64,000 nt of DNA from Flavobacterium gyeonganense (lineage in GTDB: Bacteria; Bacteroidota; Bacteroidia; Flavobacteriales; Flavobacteriaceae). Location: positions 3,348,001 to 3,412,000 of the forward strand of contig NZ_CP121112.1 of assembly GCF_029625295.1 (NCBI RefSeq), read 5' to 3'. Shown here in pieces: positions 18,859 to 28,073 of this stretch. Under the pieces are notes generated by a model that searched no databases, was not told where the DNA came from, and saw only the letters and a program-made list of their open reading frames with translations. Positions within the stretch are counted from its first letter, which is position 1. Every line of letters begins with the position of its first letter. A program made the translations under genes and the position numbers.

Positions 18859-19009
18859 AGTATGTTGCTCTCATTTGCTGATTGCGAGTGCAAATATAAG
18901 ACGCTTTTTCGGTTCTCAAAACTTTTTTGGAAGTTTTTTTAAAACTTTTTTGGATCGATTTTCAAGTGTCTAATTATCAGTATTTATGAAAGTGTAAATT
19001 TTTTAAAGA

Positions 19010-19408
19010 TTATTCTAAATCGTCTAAAATCGGTGTTGGTTTTTTGTTTTCATCAACCGCAACAAATGAAAAAGTTCCTGAAACTACCGTTTCGCGAAGT
19101 TCAGAATACATCTGTTCCATGAAAATATCAACATGAATTTTACAGCTTGTTCTTCCTACACTGATTACTTTTGCAACTAATTCGATTAAAGTTCCGGCCG
19201 GTATTGCTTTTTTAAAATCAATTTGACCGGTTGAAATGGTTACCACTTTTTTTCTGCTGAATCTTGTAGCACAAATAAAAGCAACTTCATCCATGAGATG
19301 AAGTGCCGTCCCTCCAAATAAGGTATCATAATGATTGGTCGTACTCGGAAAAACAGCTTTAAAAATACGGGTTTCGGATTTTATAATTCTTTCTTCTAAA
19401 GTTCCCAT
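19010..19408 (-). CDS. Acyl-CoA thioesterase, hotdog fold (YciA-like)
   Basis: 132 residues, the normal size for a single-hotdog thioesterase. Key segments are FPSTTNHYDTLFGGTALHLMDEVAF (the Asn-x9-Gly-Gly-x7-Asp/Glu pattern of the 4HBT/YciA group) and FKKAIPAGTLIELVAKV. It should hydrolyse acyl-CoA in the cytosol; chain-length preference cannot be inferred. One base separates it from the ribB stop, so it is the last gene of the tpx-to-ribB run. Confidence 0.88.
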   Translation of the reverse strand: MGTLEERIIKSETRIFKAVFPSTTNHYDTLFGGTALHLMDEVAFICATRFSRKKVVTISTGQIDFKKAIPAGTLIELVAKVISVGRTSCKIHVDIFMEQMYSELRETVVSGTFSFVAVDENKKPTPILDDLE

Positions 19409-19409
19409 A

Positions 19410-20540
19410 TTAATAGTTTACATATTCTGTAATTTCTAATCCGTAACCGATCATACCAACACGTTTGGTTTGCTGGGTATTAGAAACTAATCTGATTTTG
19501 GAAATATCGAGATCGTGCAAAATTTGAGCTCCTATTCCGTAATCTTTTGTATCAATAACTACTTTTGGCGCTTTCATGGTGCCTTCTGCCTGTAAAGCTT
19601 TTAATTCCGAAATACGGTTTAAAAGATTGACAGCAGTCATGTCCTGATTAATAAAAACAACAGCTCCTTTTCCATCTTCATTGATGATCTTAAACATATC
19701 ATCTAATTGCTGATCGACATTGTTGGTTAAAGTACCAAGCAAGTCGTTATTAACCTGAGAGGAATGAATACGCGTTAAAATGGATTCACCTAAATTCCAT
19801 GTTCCTTTAGTCAGGGCAATGTGTATTTGTTTATTGGTAGTCTGCTCGTAAGCTCTCAGTCTGAAGGTTCCAAAACGGGTTTCGATATCAAAATCTTCTT
19901 TTTTAACAATCAGGCTGTCGTGCTGCATTCTGTATGCTACCAGATCCTCAATAGAAACTAATTTTAAATTGAATTTTTTAGCCACTTCAACCAATTGCGG
20001 CAAACGTGCCATTGTTCCGTCTTCGTTTAGAATTTCACAAATAACACCTGCAGATTTAAAACCGGCTAATCTTGCAAAATCTATAGCTGCTTCTGTATGT
20101 CCTGTTCTTCTTAGAACGCCTCCTTGCTTGGCAACTAAAGGGAAAATATGTCCTGGACGGGCTAATTCATGTGGTTTCGTATTGGGGTCTACTAACGATA
20201 AAACTGTTTTTGCCCTGTCTGATGCTGAAATCCCTGTAGTAACTCCATTGCCTTTTAAATCAATTGAAACGGTAAAAGCAGTTTCCATATGATCTGTATT
20301 GTTAGTTACCATTGGTCGTAAATCTAGTTCTTTACAACGGCTTTCGGTAAGAGGGGTGCAAATTAAGCCACGTCCGTGAGTAGCCATAAAGTTGATCATT
20401 TCAGGAGTTGTTTTCTCGGCTGCAGCCAAAAAATCACCTTCGTTTTCACGATCTTCATCATCGACAACAATGATGACTTTACCCTGACGAATATCTTCTA
20501 TAGCTTCCTCAATGGTATTTAATTGTATTTTTGTTGACAT
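19410..20540 (-). CDS. ribB: 3,4-dihydroxy-2-butanone-4-phosphate synthase with degenerate GTP cyclohydrolase II domain
   Basis: 376 residues. Residues 1-205 are a full RibB domain: VVDDEDRENEGDF (Mg-binding acidic loop), THGRGLIC, and GHTEAAIDFARLAG. RibB converts ribulose 5-phosphate to the four-carbon riboflavin precursor. The second half follows the RibA fold (RIHSSQVNNDLLGTLTNN, then KDYGIGAQILHDL, GYGLEI). Canonical RibA has three zinc-binding cysteines (C-x10-C-x-C) in the first of these blocks; here none remain, and the GTP-loop RGxEGRG is replaced by TAVNLLNRIS. It is therefore probably a monofunctional RibB, with GTP cyclohydrolase II supplied elsewhere. Two bases downstream of lptF. 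Confidence 0.9.
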   Translation of the reverse strand: MSTKIQLNTIEEAIEDIRQGKVIIVVDDEDRENEGDFLAAAEKTTPEMINFMATHGRGLICTPLTESRCKELDLRPMVTNNTDHMETAFTVSIDLKGNGVTTGISASDRAKTVLSLVDPNTKPHELARPGHIFPLVAKQGGVLRRTGHTEAAIDFARLAGFKSAGVICEILNEDGTMARLPQLVEVAKKFNLKLVSIEDLVAYRMQHDSLIVKKEDFDIETRFGTFRLRAYEQTTNKQIHIALTKGTWNLGESILTRIHSSQVNNDLLGTLTNNVDQQLDDMFKIINEDGKGAVVFINQDMTAVNLLNRISELKALQAEGTMKAPKVVIDTKDYGIGAQILHDLDISKIRLVSNTQQTKRVGMIGYGLEITEYVNY

Positions 20541-20542
20541 AA

Positions 20543-21996
20543 TTATTTATTGTTTTGAGCGGGGAAAAAACGCTCGGAAATTTTCTGAAATAGTTGTTGG
20601 ACAGGTGTCGTAATCGCATCAAAGTTGACTAAGCCATTATCATTTGTGGCCCGATAAGTCAATAAAATAGCTAAAGGGGATAATATAAACGACGACATCC
20701 ATGCTCCCATAAAAGGACTCATGCCTCCTTCTTGCGAAAGCCTTTTTCCAAAGGTATTGATGAAATGGAATGTAATAAAAATTAAGACTGCAAAAACGAT
20801 TGGCAAACCAAGTCCTCCTTTTCTAATAATTGCCCCTAAAGGCGCCCCTATAAAAAACATTAAAAAGCAGGCAAAAGCAATAACAAATTTCTCATAAAGG
20901 GCTGTTATGTGTTTGTTTATATCGCGTTGCTTGTCTTTTAATTCTTTTTGAGTGGATTCAATAGAATAGATAGTACTCGTGACATTACTGCTTGCCATAT
21001 CTAAAATCGCCTTTTTTTGCTTAGTGTCGTAAAGAGATAAGAGGTTGTCAGGTAATGATTTTTTTTATCTTTTACTTTTGAAACTGTAGCAAATTTGGAT
21101 AGTCCGACCCGTTGATTTATGTTTTCGGTAAACGATACAACTTCATTATCCCTGCTTTTATTTAGAGAGTCGAGTGTGTAACGCAATTCGTTAACATTCA
21201 GCATGCTGCTCGTGCTGTTGATGTTTTCGTTTTCAGTATCGGTTTTGTTTAATTCAGACAGGTCAATATTGATAATCTGCTTTTTGAAAGCTCCTTTTAT
21301 AAAAGGCAATTTAGCCCTGTCTTCGTACTTTTTTGGAGTAACATCCTGATAATAATAACCATCTTTAAGTACTAATTGTAAAATACTGGATTTTTCACTG
21401 CTTATTAATTCTCCGTTTTTGGCTTTTATTACTGTTTTGTTTTCCCCCATATTTGAAGGTTTCTCATGAATGGTAACTCCGGTTAAAAGATTGCCGTTTT
21501 CTCCTGATTTTTTATTTACTTTAATGTTATAAAAACCAACATCATTAAATTGACCTTCTGCAATTGCCATTGCGGGTTTAGCCTGAGCAATGTTTTTTCG
21601 GAAATTAACAAACTTATATTCGGCATACGGAATTACATTGTTAGAAAACCAAAAGGCCACAATACTTAATAAGAAAATGAAAATAATCAGCACTCTCATC
21701 GCGCGCTGAAGAGAAATGCCTGAAGATTTCATTGCGGCAAATTCATAGTTTTCAGCCAAATTACCAAAAGTCATTATCGAAGCTAATAAAACCGATAAAG
21801 GCAAAACAAGCGGAATAATTCTCGGCATTGAGAAGAGAAGGAATTTTACAATTAATATCAAATCCAAATCTTTACCGGCAAGTTCAGAAATAAAAAGCCA
21901 GACTGTTTGAAGAATGAATATAAAAAAAAGGATTACAAATACCGTAGTAAATGTAATCAGGAATGTTTTTAGTAAGTATTTGTCTAAAATTTTCAA
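20543..21996 (-). pseudogene. LptF/LptG-family LPS export permease, frameshifted in an A run
   Basis: Two frames, 21001-21996 (331 residues) and 20543-20998 (151), together make one LptF/LptG permease of about 483 residues. The N-terminal half begins MKILDKYLLKTFLITF with transmembrane helices and FAAMKSSGISLQRAMR; then a periplasmic beta-jellyroll; the C-terminal frame has MASSNVTSTIYSIES and the last helices (GAPLGAIIRKGGLGLPI). The frames join as KDKKKSLPDNLLSLYDTK if the 8-A run (8 T on the plus strand at 21059-21066) had 9 A. LptFG with LptB powers LPS transport to the outer membrane and is normally essential, so a real knock-out is unlikely; sequencing error or slippage is favoured. Confidence 0.85.
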
Positions 21997-22004
21997 CCTT
22001 GTAA

Positions 22005-22658
22005 TTAATCTAATTTATTGATGTAGTACTTTGGATATTTACTCGCTACAAAGGTAAATTGATTTTTTGATAAAGGCTGATTGGTTTTAAAAGAATTAAC
22101 GGTTAAAGTTGTTTTTGTTCCGTTTTTTCCTGTCTCAATCAAATTATAAATGTGTTTTGTCTGAGCATCAATGCCTAAAAGAATTTCCTTCCTTTGGTCT
22201 TTTCCGCTGGTGGGTACTAATTTAATATATTGAATTTTTCTTCCTTTGACATTTTGTACAATATCCATAGTGTACTTGTATCCGGAATTAAAAAAAGTGA
22301 GCATTTTTGAAGGGGTAATCGCATTGTCATCCTTTTCGTTTACTTTAGAAATGGTAACCTCTTCATCTTCAGGTACAATTGTGTATGTTTTTTGGCCGTC
22401 AAATATTTTAGTAACCCCCATGAAATTCAATACATATTGATTGCCTTTCATGATCACATTTCCTTTGCTGTCCTGATTGATGTTTTCTTTTGAATTATTT
22501 AAGGAATATTTAAAATCGATAGAAATATTATTATAGCTTTTAATTTTGGCGGTTACCTGGTTCAATAAATCCTTGGCTTTTTTATCCTGAGCCTGAACAG
22601 AAGTAATACTCAAAAGCAATAAAATGGCTACTTGCAGATACTTTTTACTCATTTTCAT
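22005..22658 (-). CDS. lolA: LolA-like outer-membrane lipoprotein carrier
   Basis: 217 residues from the ATG at 22658, which gives a clean signal peptide (MKMSKKYLQVAILLLLSITS, cleaved near VQAQ). An in-frame ATG at 22697, four bases after the ftsK stop, would add 13 polar residues. The mature part follows the LolA family: KAKDLLNQVTAKIKSYNNIS near the start, GNVIMKGNQYVLNF, and ITPSKMLTFFNSGYKY. LolA carries lipoproteins across the periplasm to the outer membrane. The gene sits between ftsK and lptF. Confidence 0.85.
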   Translation of the reverse strand: MKMSKKYLQVAILLLLSITSVQAQDKKAKDLLNQVTAKIKSYNNISIDFKYSLNNSKENINQDSKGNVIMKGNQYVLNFMGVTKIFDGQKTYTIVPEDEEVTISKVNEKDDNAITPSKMLTFFNSGYKYTMDIVQNVKGRKIQYIKLVPTSGKDQRKEILLGIDAQTKHIYNLIETGKNGTKTTLTVNSFKTNQPLSKNQFTFVASKYPKYYINKLD

Positions 22659-22701
22659 AATAGAATTGTTTGTGATTTCCTGAATTTTAATTTTCATGAT
22701 G

Positions 22702-25155
22702 TTAATTTTGTTCATTATTAAAAAATTGATCAAGAGCACTTAAATCTAGGATATTTACATTACGGGCTTTACTGCCTTCAAAAGGGCCAACAATTCCGGC
22801 TGCTTCCAGCTGATCGATTAAACGGCCTGCCCTGTTGTAGCCTAATTTTAGTTTTCTTTGTAATAATGAAGCTGAACCTTGTTGTGCATTGACAATAATT
22901 TCCGCTGCTTCTCTAAATAAAGTATCTCTTTCAGAAATATCCATATCAAGATTGATGCCAGTTTCCTCTCCAACAAACTCAGGAAGCAAATAAGCTGTGG
23001 CGTATGCTTTTTGTGAGCCAATAAAATCTGTTATTTTTTCGACCTCAGGAGTATCAATGAAGGCACACTGAACACGAATCACATCATTTCCATTGGAGTA
23101 TAATAAATCTCCACGTCCAATTAACTGATCAGCTCCTTGTGTGTCCAGAATGGTTCTTGAGTCAATTTTTGAAGTAACCCTGAAAGCAATTCTGGCAGGG
23201 AAATTCGCTTTAATCAGACCAGTAATAACGTTTACAGAAGGTCTCTGTGTCGCAATAATTAAGTGAATACCAATCGCACGTGCTAACTGGGCCAGACGCG
23301 CAATAGGAATTTCGACCTCTTTACCTGCAGTCATAATCAAATCGGCGAACTCATCTACTACTAAAACAATATAAGGCAGGAATCGGTGACCTGCTTCCGG
23401 ATTTAATTTTCTGGATTTGAATTTTTCATTGTATTCTTTAATGTTACGAACCATCGCATCTTTTAATAAAGAATAACGGTTGTCCATTTCGGTACAAAGT
23501 GAATTTAACGTGTTGACCACTTTTGCATTGTCTGTAATAATGGCATCTTCTGTATCCGGAAGTTTGGCTAAATAATGTCTTTCAATTTTATTGAAAAGCG
23601 TAAGTTCAACTTTTTTCGGATCGACCAGAACAAATTTTACTTCAGCAGGATGTTTTTTGTATAAAAGCGAAGTTAAAACGGCGTTTAATCCAACTGATTT
23701 TCCTTGTCCTGTAGCACCAGCCATCAAAAGGTGTGGCATTTTAGCTAAATCGACAACAAAAGTTTCATTTGAGATTGTTTTACCCAGCGCAATTGGAAGT
23801 TCCATTTCAGCTTCCTGAAATTTAGCTGATCCGATAACGCTTTTCATGGAGACCATAGTAGGAGTCTTGTTAGGGACTTCGATACCAATAGTTCCTTTTC
23901 CTGGAATTGGCGCAATAATACGAATTCCTAATGCTGATAAAGATAAAGCGATATCATCTTCTAAACTCTTAATTTTAGAAATTCTGATTCCGGCTTCCGG
24001 TACAATTTCGTATAAAGTTACCGATGGTCCAACGGTTGCTTTTATCTGTGCAATTTCAATTTTGTAGTTACGAAGTGTATCTACAATTTTATTTTTATTT
24101 TCTTCTAATTCTTCCTGATTAATGGTAATTCCCCCAGTCGAGTATTCTTTTAATAAATCGATCGTTGGGAATTTATAATTGGATAAATCCAAAGTAGGAT
24201 CAAATAAACCGAAATCAGCAACCAAACGAGAAGCTAGATTTTCTTCGATAATATCCTCTTCTTCAGCTTTTTCAATAACAAACTCTTCGTTATGCTGAAC
24301 AGGTGTTTCTGTTACCGGATTTATATTCATTTCAACCGGCTTTAAAATTGGATTTAAATCAATTTCTGATGCGTGGGATATAGTTGGTTTTAAAGCTTCT
24401 TTGTTGATTTCGAATTGAGAGTCAACGGTTTTAAGGTGGATATTGTCCAATTCAGGATCTTCTTCCTCAATAGCAAATTCTTCCAGGTTATAAGCACTTT
24501 CAGGTTCTTGCTGAGCGGTTTTTACAGCTTTTAATTCTGATTTTAATTCATTTTTAGTAGAATCAAAATAAGACTGAATTTTATCAGGGGATACTTTTAT
24601 TTTGAAAATCAAATAAACAATTAATCCGAAAAGCAGCGTGAGTAAAGTGCCTGTTTTTCCTATATAGTCCTGAAGGAATAAATTAAGTTCATACCCAATT
24701 GTTCCTCCTAATTCGGGAGCTGATGTGGCAAAAAAACCAAAAAGTATTGAAACAATTATAATAGCAAATAAATCCCAAAACCAGGTGTTTTTGAGTTTAT
24801 TGATTGAAAGTTCCAATGCCAGAAACATTCCGGTAAGGAAAAATAAACGTACAAAAACAAATGAAGCTATTCCGAAACCCTTATATACGATTAAATCGGC
24901 AAGGTAGGCACCGAATTTTCCGAGCCAGTTTTGCACCACTTCAGTACGGTCATCCAAATGACTAACAGCACTTTGATCTGTCTGCCATTGGCCGTTGATG
25001 TAAAAAGAAACAAATGCAACTAGTAATGCAATGGAAAATAATACCAAAAGACATCCAAAAACAATTTTTTGTTGTTTGGATAACTTCCAGGATCTTTTAG
25101 TTTCGTTTTTTGATTCGCTTTTTTTGTCTAAAGTTTCTTTTTTTGTTTTTGCCAT
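22702..25155 (-). CDS. ftsK: FtsK/SpoIIIE DNA translocase
   Basis: 817 residues. About four transmembrane helices lie in the first 190 residues, followed by an acidic linker (about 200-320), the alpha domain and the RecA-like beta motor domain with Walker A GATGQGKSVGLN and Walker B YIVLVVDEFADLI. A C-terminal gamma winged helix (ASLLQRKLKLGYNRAGRLID) reads polar sequences. It pumps chromosome DNA at the division septum toward dif for XerCD. Length and domain order are normal. Its end is four bases from one possible lolA start. Confidence 0.96.
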   Translation of the reverse strand: MAKTKKETLDKKSESKNETKRSWKLSKQQKIVFGCLLVLFSIALLVAFVSFYINGQWQTDQSAVSHLDDRTEVVQNWLGKFGAYLADLIVYKGFGIASFVFVRLFFLTGMFLALELSINKLKNTWFWDLFAIIIVSILFGFFATSAPELGGTIGYELNLFLQDYIGKTGTLLTLLFGLIVYLIFKIKVSPDKIQSYFDSTKNELKSELKAVKTAQQEPESAYNLEEFAIEEEDPELDNIHLKTVDSQFEINKEALKPTISHASEIDLNPILKPVEMNINPVTETPVQHNEEFVIEKAEEEDIIEENLASRLVADFGLFDPTLDLSNYKFPTIDLLKEYSTGGITINQEELEENKNKIVDTLRNYKIEIAQIKATVGPSVTLYEIVPEAGIRISKIKSLEDDIALSLSALGIRIIAPIPGKGTIGIEVPNKTPTMVSMKSVIGSAKFQEAEMELPIALGKTISNETFVVDLAKMPHLLMAGATGQGKSVGLNAVLTSLLYKKHPAEVKFVLVDPKKVELTLFNKIERHYLAKLPDTEDAIITDNAKVVNTLNSLCTEMDNRYSLLKDAMVRNIKEYNEKFKSRKLNPEAGHRFLPYIVLVVDEFADLIMTAGKEVEIPIARLAQLARAIGIHLIIATQRPSVNVITGLIKANFPARIAFRVTSKIDSRTILDTQGADQLIGRGDLLYSNGNDVIRVQCAFIDTPEVEKITDFIGSQKAYATAYLLPEFVGEETGINLDMDISERDTLFREAAEIIVNAQQGSASLLQRKLKLGYNRAGRLIDQLEAAGIVGPFEGSKARNVNILDLSALDQFFNNEQN

Positions 25156-25175
25156 TCCTGCGTATCCTGTTTTGC

Positions 25176-25550
25176 CTATATAAATTTTGGTATATAAATA
25201 ATCAAGCCTATTGCTATTGCTGTCATTGCGGCAAAAAATACTGCTCCGGCAGCAATATCTTTAATAAATCCGATTTTCTCGTGATAACTTGGGTGAATAA
25301 AATCGGCAACTTTTTCTACGGCTGTGTTCAGTCCTTCTACACTAAGCACAAGACCAATTGCGAAAATCTGAAAAAGCCACTCCTCATGGGAAATATCAAA
25401 ATAAAAACCGCCAATAGTCATTAGTATCCCAAGTGAAAATTGTACCATGACACTATGCTCGGTAGTTATCAGTTTTAAAGCGCCCTTAAAAGCGTATGTT
25501 ACGCTTTTAAGTCGGCCTTTAACAAAAGTATTATCTTTTTGAAATTCCAT
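25176..25550 (-). CDS. dgkA: Diacylglycerol / undecaprenol kinase family protein
   Basis: 124 residues with three predicted transmembrane helices. GLNTAVEKVADF matches the catalytic E(x)3NTA(V/I)E motif of the prokaryotic DgkA family; TTEHSVMVQFSLG and HPSYHEKIGFIKDIAAGAVF also fit. The enzyme phosphorylates diacylglycerol or undecaprenol at the inner membrane. It lies 20 bases upstream of ftsK on the same strand. Confidence 0.92.
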   Translation of the reverse strand: MEFQKDNTFVKGRLKSVTYAFKGALKLITTEHSVMVQFSLGILMTIGGFYFDISHEEWLFQIFAIGLVLSVEGLNTAVEKVADFIHPSYHEKIGFIKDIAAGAVFFAAMTAIAIGLIIYIPKFI

Positions 25551-25559
25551 TTAATTGGA

Positions 25560-26057
25560 TTATAATGCTGCTAAAGCAGCTTCGTAATTTGGTTCGTTTG
25601 CGATTTCAGCAACTTGTTCAGTATGAACGACCTTTCCGTTCTCGTCCACTACAATGATAGCTCTTGAAAGTAAACCTTTTAAAGGTCCGTCAATGATGTC
25701 TAAACCATTTGTTTTTCCAAAAGAACCATCCTGAAAATCGGATAAATTTATTACATTTTCTAAACCTTCAGCGCCACAAAAACGTTTTTGAGCAAAAGGC
25801 AAATCTCTTGAAATACACAAAACAGTTGTGTTATCTAAATTACCGGCACTTTCGTTGAATTTCCTAACAGAAGTAGCACAAGTTCCTGTATCAACACTTG
25901 GGAAGATGTTTAAAACTAATTTTTTACCAGCAAAGTTGCTTAATGAAGCTACTGATAAATCATTTTGTACTAATTTGAAATCAGCTAATTGTGAACCAAC
26001 TGCCGGCAATTCGCCTGATGTATGAACCGGATTTCCTCCTAAAGTTATTGAAGCCAT
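25560..26057 (-). CDS. tpx: Thiol peroxidase Tpx
   Basis: 165 residues. FPSVDTGTCATSVRKFN holds the peroxidatic cysteine, and SRDLPFAQKRFCGAEG holds the resolving cysteine of atypical two-cysteine Tpx enzymes. It reduces peroxides using thioredoxin. First gene of the minus-strand run to the thioesterase; a -7 box lies at 26084-26091. Confidence 0.95.
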   Translation of the reverse strand: MASITLGGNPVHTSGELPAVGSQLADFKLVQNDLSVASLSNFAGKKLVLNIFPSVDTGTCATSVRKFNESAGNLDNTTVLCISRDLPFAQKRFCGAEGLENVINLSDFQDGSFGKTNGLDIIDGPLKGLLSRAIIVVDENGKVVHTEQVAEIANEPNYEAALAAL

Positions 26058-26083
26058 GTTTTTGTTTTAAATTAAATGAGGTT

Positions 26084-26091
26084 CAAAAGTA
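26084..26091 (-). promoter_or_regulatory. -7 box upstream of tpx
   Basis: TACTTTTG on the minus strand, 26 bases before the tpx ATG. No clear -33 TTG. Confidence 0.5.
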
Positions 26092-26282
26092 AGGATTAAA
26101 ATTTGAATCTAAAAGTATTTATTATACGTTTAAGGATAGATTAAGAAGGGTTTTTTAATAGGTGTGAATTCACCAGTCAGTCTTTTTATTTTTGCTAAAA
26201 TTATTCAATGATAACTTTTGTTTTTAGATAATATTGTATGATTTTGAAAGTAGGAATAAAAGCTGGAATTTTGGATTGTTAT

Positions 26283-26410
26283 TGAAGCCGTTCACCCGCG
26301 AGAGGGATGGGAGCAGGCTACCGAAGTAGCGCAGACAGCCCGGCAGCATCCTGATAAAAAGGGCATGACCGCAAAGTGAGTTACCCTTTTTATCGGGATG
26401 TTGGCTCGCC
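26283..26410. repeat. Intergenic repeat with long hairpin
   Basis: A G+C-rich block in the otherwise gene-free 26092-26499. CCTGATAAAAAGGG (26350-26363) pairs with CCCTTTTTATCGGG (26384-26397). Its GGCAGCATCCTGAT stretch resembles the GCGGCATCC family at 40876 and 42342, so it may be a divergent member. Confidence 0.55.
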
Positions 26411-26430
26411 CAAAGTATATTTTAGGCATA

Positions 26431-26462
26431 AAAAAAGCGTCTCCAAATTGAAACGCTTTTCT
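26431..26462 (-). terminator. Terminator for the peroxiredoxin operon
   Basis: AAAAGCGT (26433-26440) pairs with ACGCTTTT (26453-26460). T-rich on the minus strand, 38 bases after the DUF6952 gene. Confidence 0.75.
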
Positions 26463-26499
26463 TTGTTGTGATTTTGTTTTCTTTGAAAAGCAGGCTCGA

Positions 26500-26757
26500 T
26501 TATTTATCGATAGATCCTAAAACACGTTTCATGAACGTATTTAAAGCTTCTTTTTTATCAGTTCCCTGAGCAACTAATTTTTGTACTTCAAGAGCACCAT
26601 ACATATTTGAAATCAATTCGCCGATTACGTCTAATTCTTCGTCTTTTAGAGAAGGAATTTCAGTCATCGCTTCTAGGACCTCAATCGTTTCGATGATATA
26701 ATCCTGATCGTTTTCTTCGATGAATTGTGTTAAATGTTTTATTACTGGTAATTTCAT
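26500..26757 (-). CDS. DUF6952-type small protein
   Basis: 85 residues, acidic and helical (MKLPVIKHLTQFIEEND, EVLEAMTEIPSLKDEELDVI, ELISNMYGALEVQ). I recognise it as the small protein (DUF6952) that recurrently follows thioredoxin and peroxiredoxin genes in Flavobacteriia. Function unknown; the conserved neighbourhood suggests a part in peroxide defence. No signal peptide. Confidence 0.75.
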   Translation of the reverse strand: MKLPVIKHLTQFIEENDQDYIIETIEVLEAMTEIPSLKDEELDVIGELISNMYGALEVQKLVAQGTDKKEALNTFMKRVLGSIDK

Positions 26758-26840
26758 TTTCTAGATTTTTAGATTGCTGGATGATTGGATTTTTAGATAA
26801 GATTCGAAAAATCTAACAGTCTAAAAATCTAAAGATCGAT

Positions 26841-27149
26841 TTAAGCAATTGCGTTTACAAGATCGATCAAAACTTCTTGTTTGTTGGTTTGGGTTTCGCC
26901 AACTAATTGTCCGTTTACGAAAGTAGCGAAAGTAGGCAGGTTGCTTACATTGGCTAGTTTTCTTGATTCAGGAGCATTTTCTGCATCAACCAAAACAAAA
27001 GTGATAGCTTCATTTTCTGTTGCTAATTTTTTGAATTTTGGTTTCATAATACGGCAATTCCCACACCATGAAGCTGAATATTGTACTACTACTTTTTCGT
27101 CTTTAGCAACTAAATCTGCTAACGTATCTTCGTTTAAGTCGATTAACAT
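26841..27149 (-). CDS. Thioredoxin-family protein
   Basis: 102 residues with the active site SASWCGNCRIMKPKF (WCGNC instead of the usual WCGPC) and VDAENAPESRKLANVSNLPTF with the cis-proline. It lies between a peroxiredoxin and the DUF6952 gene and is probably the reductant for that peroxiredoxin. The Pro-to-Asn change in the active site would alter redox potential. Confidence 0.92.
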   Translation of the reverse strand: MLIDLNEDTLADLVAKDEKVVVQYSASWCGNCRIMKPKFKKLATENEAITFVLVDAENAPESRKLANVSNLPTFATFVNGQLVGETQTNKQEVLIDLVNAIA

Positions 27150-27309
27150 ATTTTCTGTATTTAAATTCCAAGTTTATAAATTCCAAATTCCAAATCTTTC
27201 GATTGAACTTAGAAAAATCTAAATTTTGAAATATTATTGATTTTTTGAGAGAGAAAAATTCCAAATCCCAATTGGAATTTGGAATTTTAAAAATTTGAAT
27301 TTTTATTTC

Positions 27310-27948
27310 TTAGTTTGCGCTTAAGTATTCAGCAGTACTAACTCTGTCAGCAGACATTGCTTCTTTACCAGCTTCCCAGTTTGCAGGACAAACTTCACCT
27401 TTAGTCTGGATGTGTGTGTAAGCGTCAACCATTCTTAAGTATTCGTTTACGTTACGTCCTAATGGCATATCGTTTACACTTTCGTGGAAGATTTTTCCAG
27501 TCTCGTCAATTAGATAAGTTGCTCTGTAAGTTACATTTGAACCTTCGATGATAACTGAATCAGTATCTTCGCTGTAGCTTGTAGATTCGATGTCAAGAAT
27601 TCCTAAAATATTAGCTAAGTTACGGTTAGTATCTGCTAAGATTGGGTAAGTAACACCTTCGATTCCACCATTGTTTTTTGGAGTGTTTAACCAGGCAAAG
27701 TGTACTTCGTTTGTGTCGCAAGAAGCTCCGATTACGATAGTATTTCTTTTTTCGAATTCTGGCAATGCAGCTTGAAAGGCGTGTAATTCAGTTGGACATA
27801 CAAAAGTAAAATCTTTTGGATACCAGAATAATAGTACTTTTTTGTTGTTATTTACTGCTTCTTCAAAGATGTTGATTTTTAAGTTATCACCCATTTCTGA
27901 GATAGCATCTACTGCAATACTTGGGAATTTTTTTCCTACTAAAGACAT
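27310..27948 (-). CDS. Typical two-cysteine peroxiredoxin (AhpC/Prx1)
   Basis: 212 residues. FTFVCPTELHAFQ holds the peroxidatic cysteine and GEVCPANWEAGKEAM the resolving cysteine near the C terminus; PLGRNVNEYLRMVDA is also family-specific. It reduces H2O2 and organic peroxides. First gene of an operon with thioredoxin and DUF6952, with a well-formed promoter at 27984-28015. Confidence 0.96.
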   Translation of the reverse strand: MSLVGKKFPSIAVDAISEMGDNLKINIFEEAVNNNKKVLLFWYPKDFTFVCPTELHAFQAALPEFEKRNTIVIGASCDTNEVHFAWLNTPKNNGGIEGVTYPILADTNRNLANILGILDIESTSYSEDTDSVIIEGSNVTYRATYLIDETGKIFHESVNDMPLGRNVNEYLRMVDAYTHIQTKGEVCPANWEAGKEAMSADRVSTAEYLSAN

Positions 27949-27983
27949 ATTTTTCGTTTTAAAATTAAAATTTATTTCTGGTG

Positions 27984-28015
27984 CAAAAGTAGGGTATAAG
28001 TACTGGTCCTTACAA
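27984..28015 (-). promoter_or_regulatory. Promoter of the peroxiredoxin operon
   Basis: Minus strand: TTG (28013-28015), 21-base spacer, TACTTTTG (27984-27991); about 35 bases upstream of the ATG. Confidence 0.65.
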
Positions 28016-28073
28016 TAAGATGTGATTATAAAAATTTATAAGTTGATAAGTTTTGGTTATTTTGTATTTTAAC

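Noticed and set aside
23579..24067. Plus-strand frames across ftsK
   Set aside because: Shadows of the well-supported ftsK frame.
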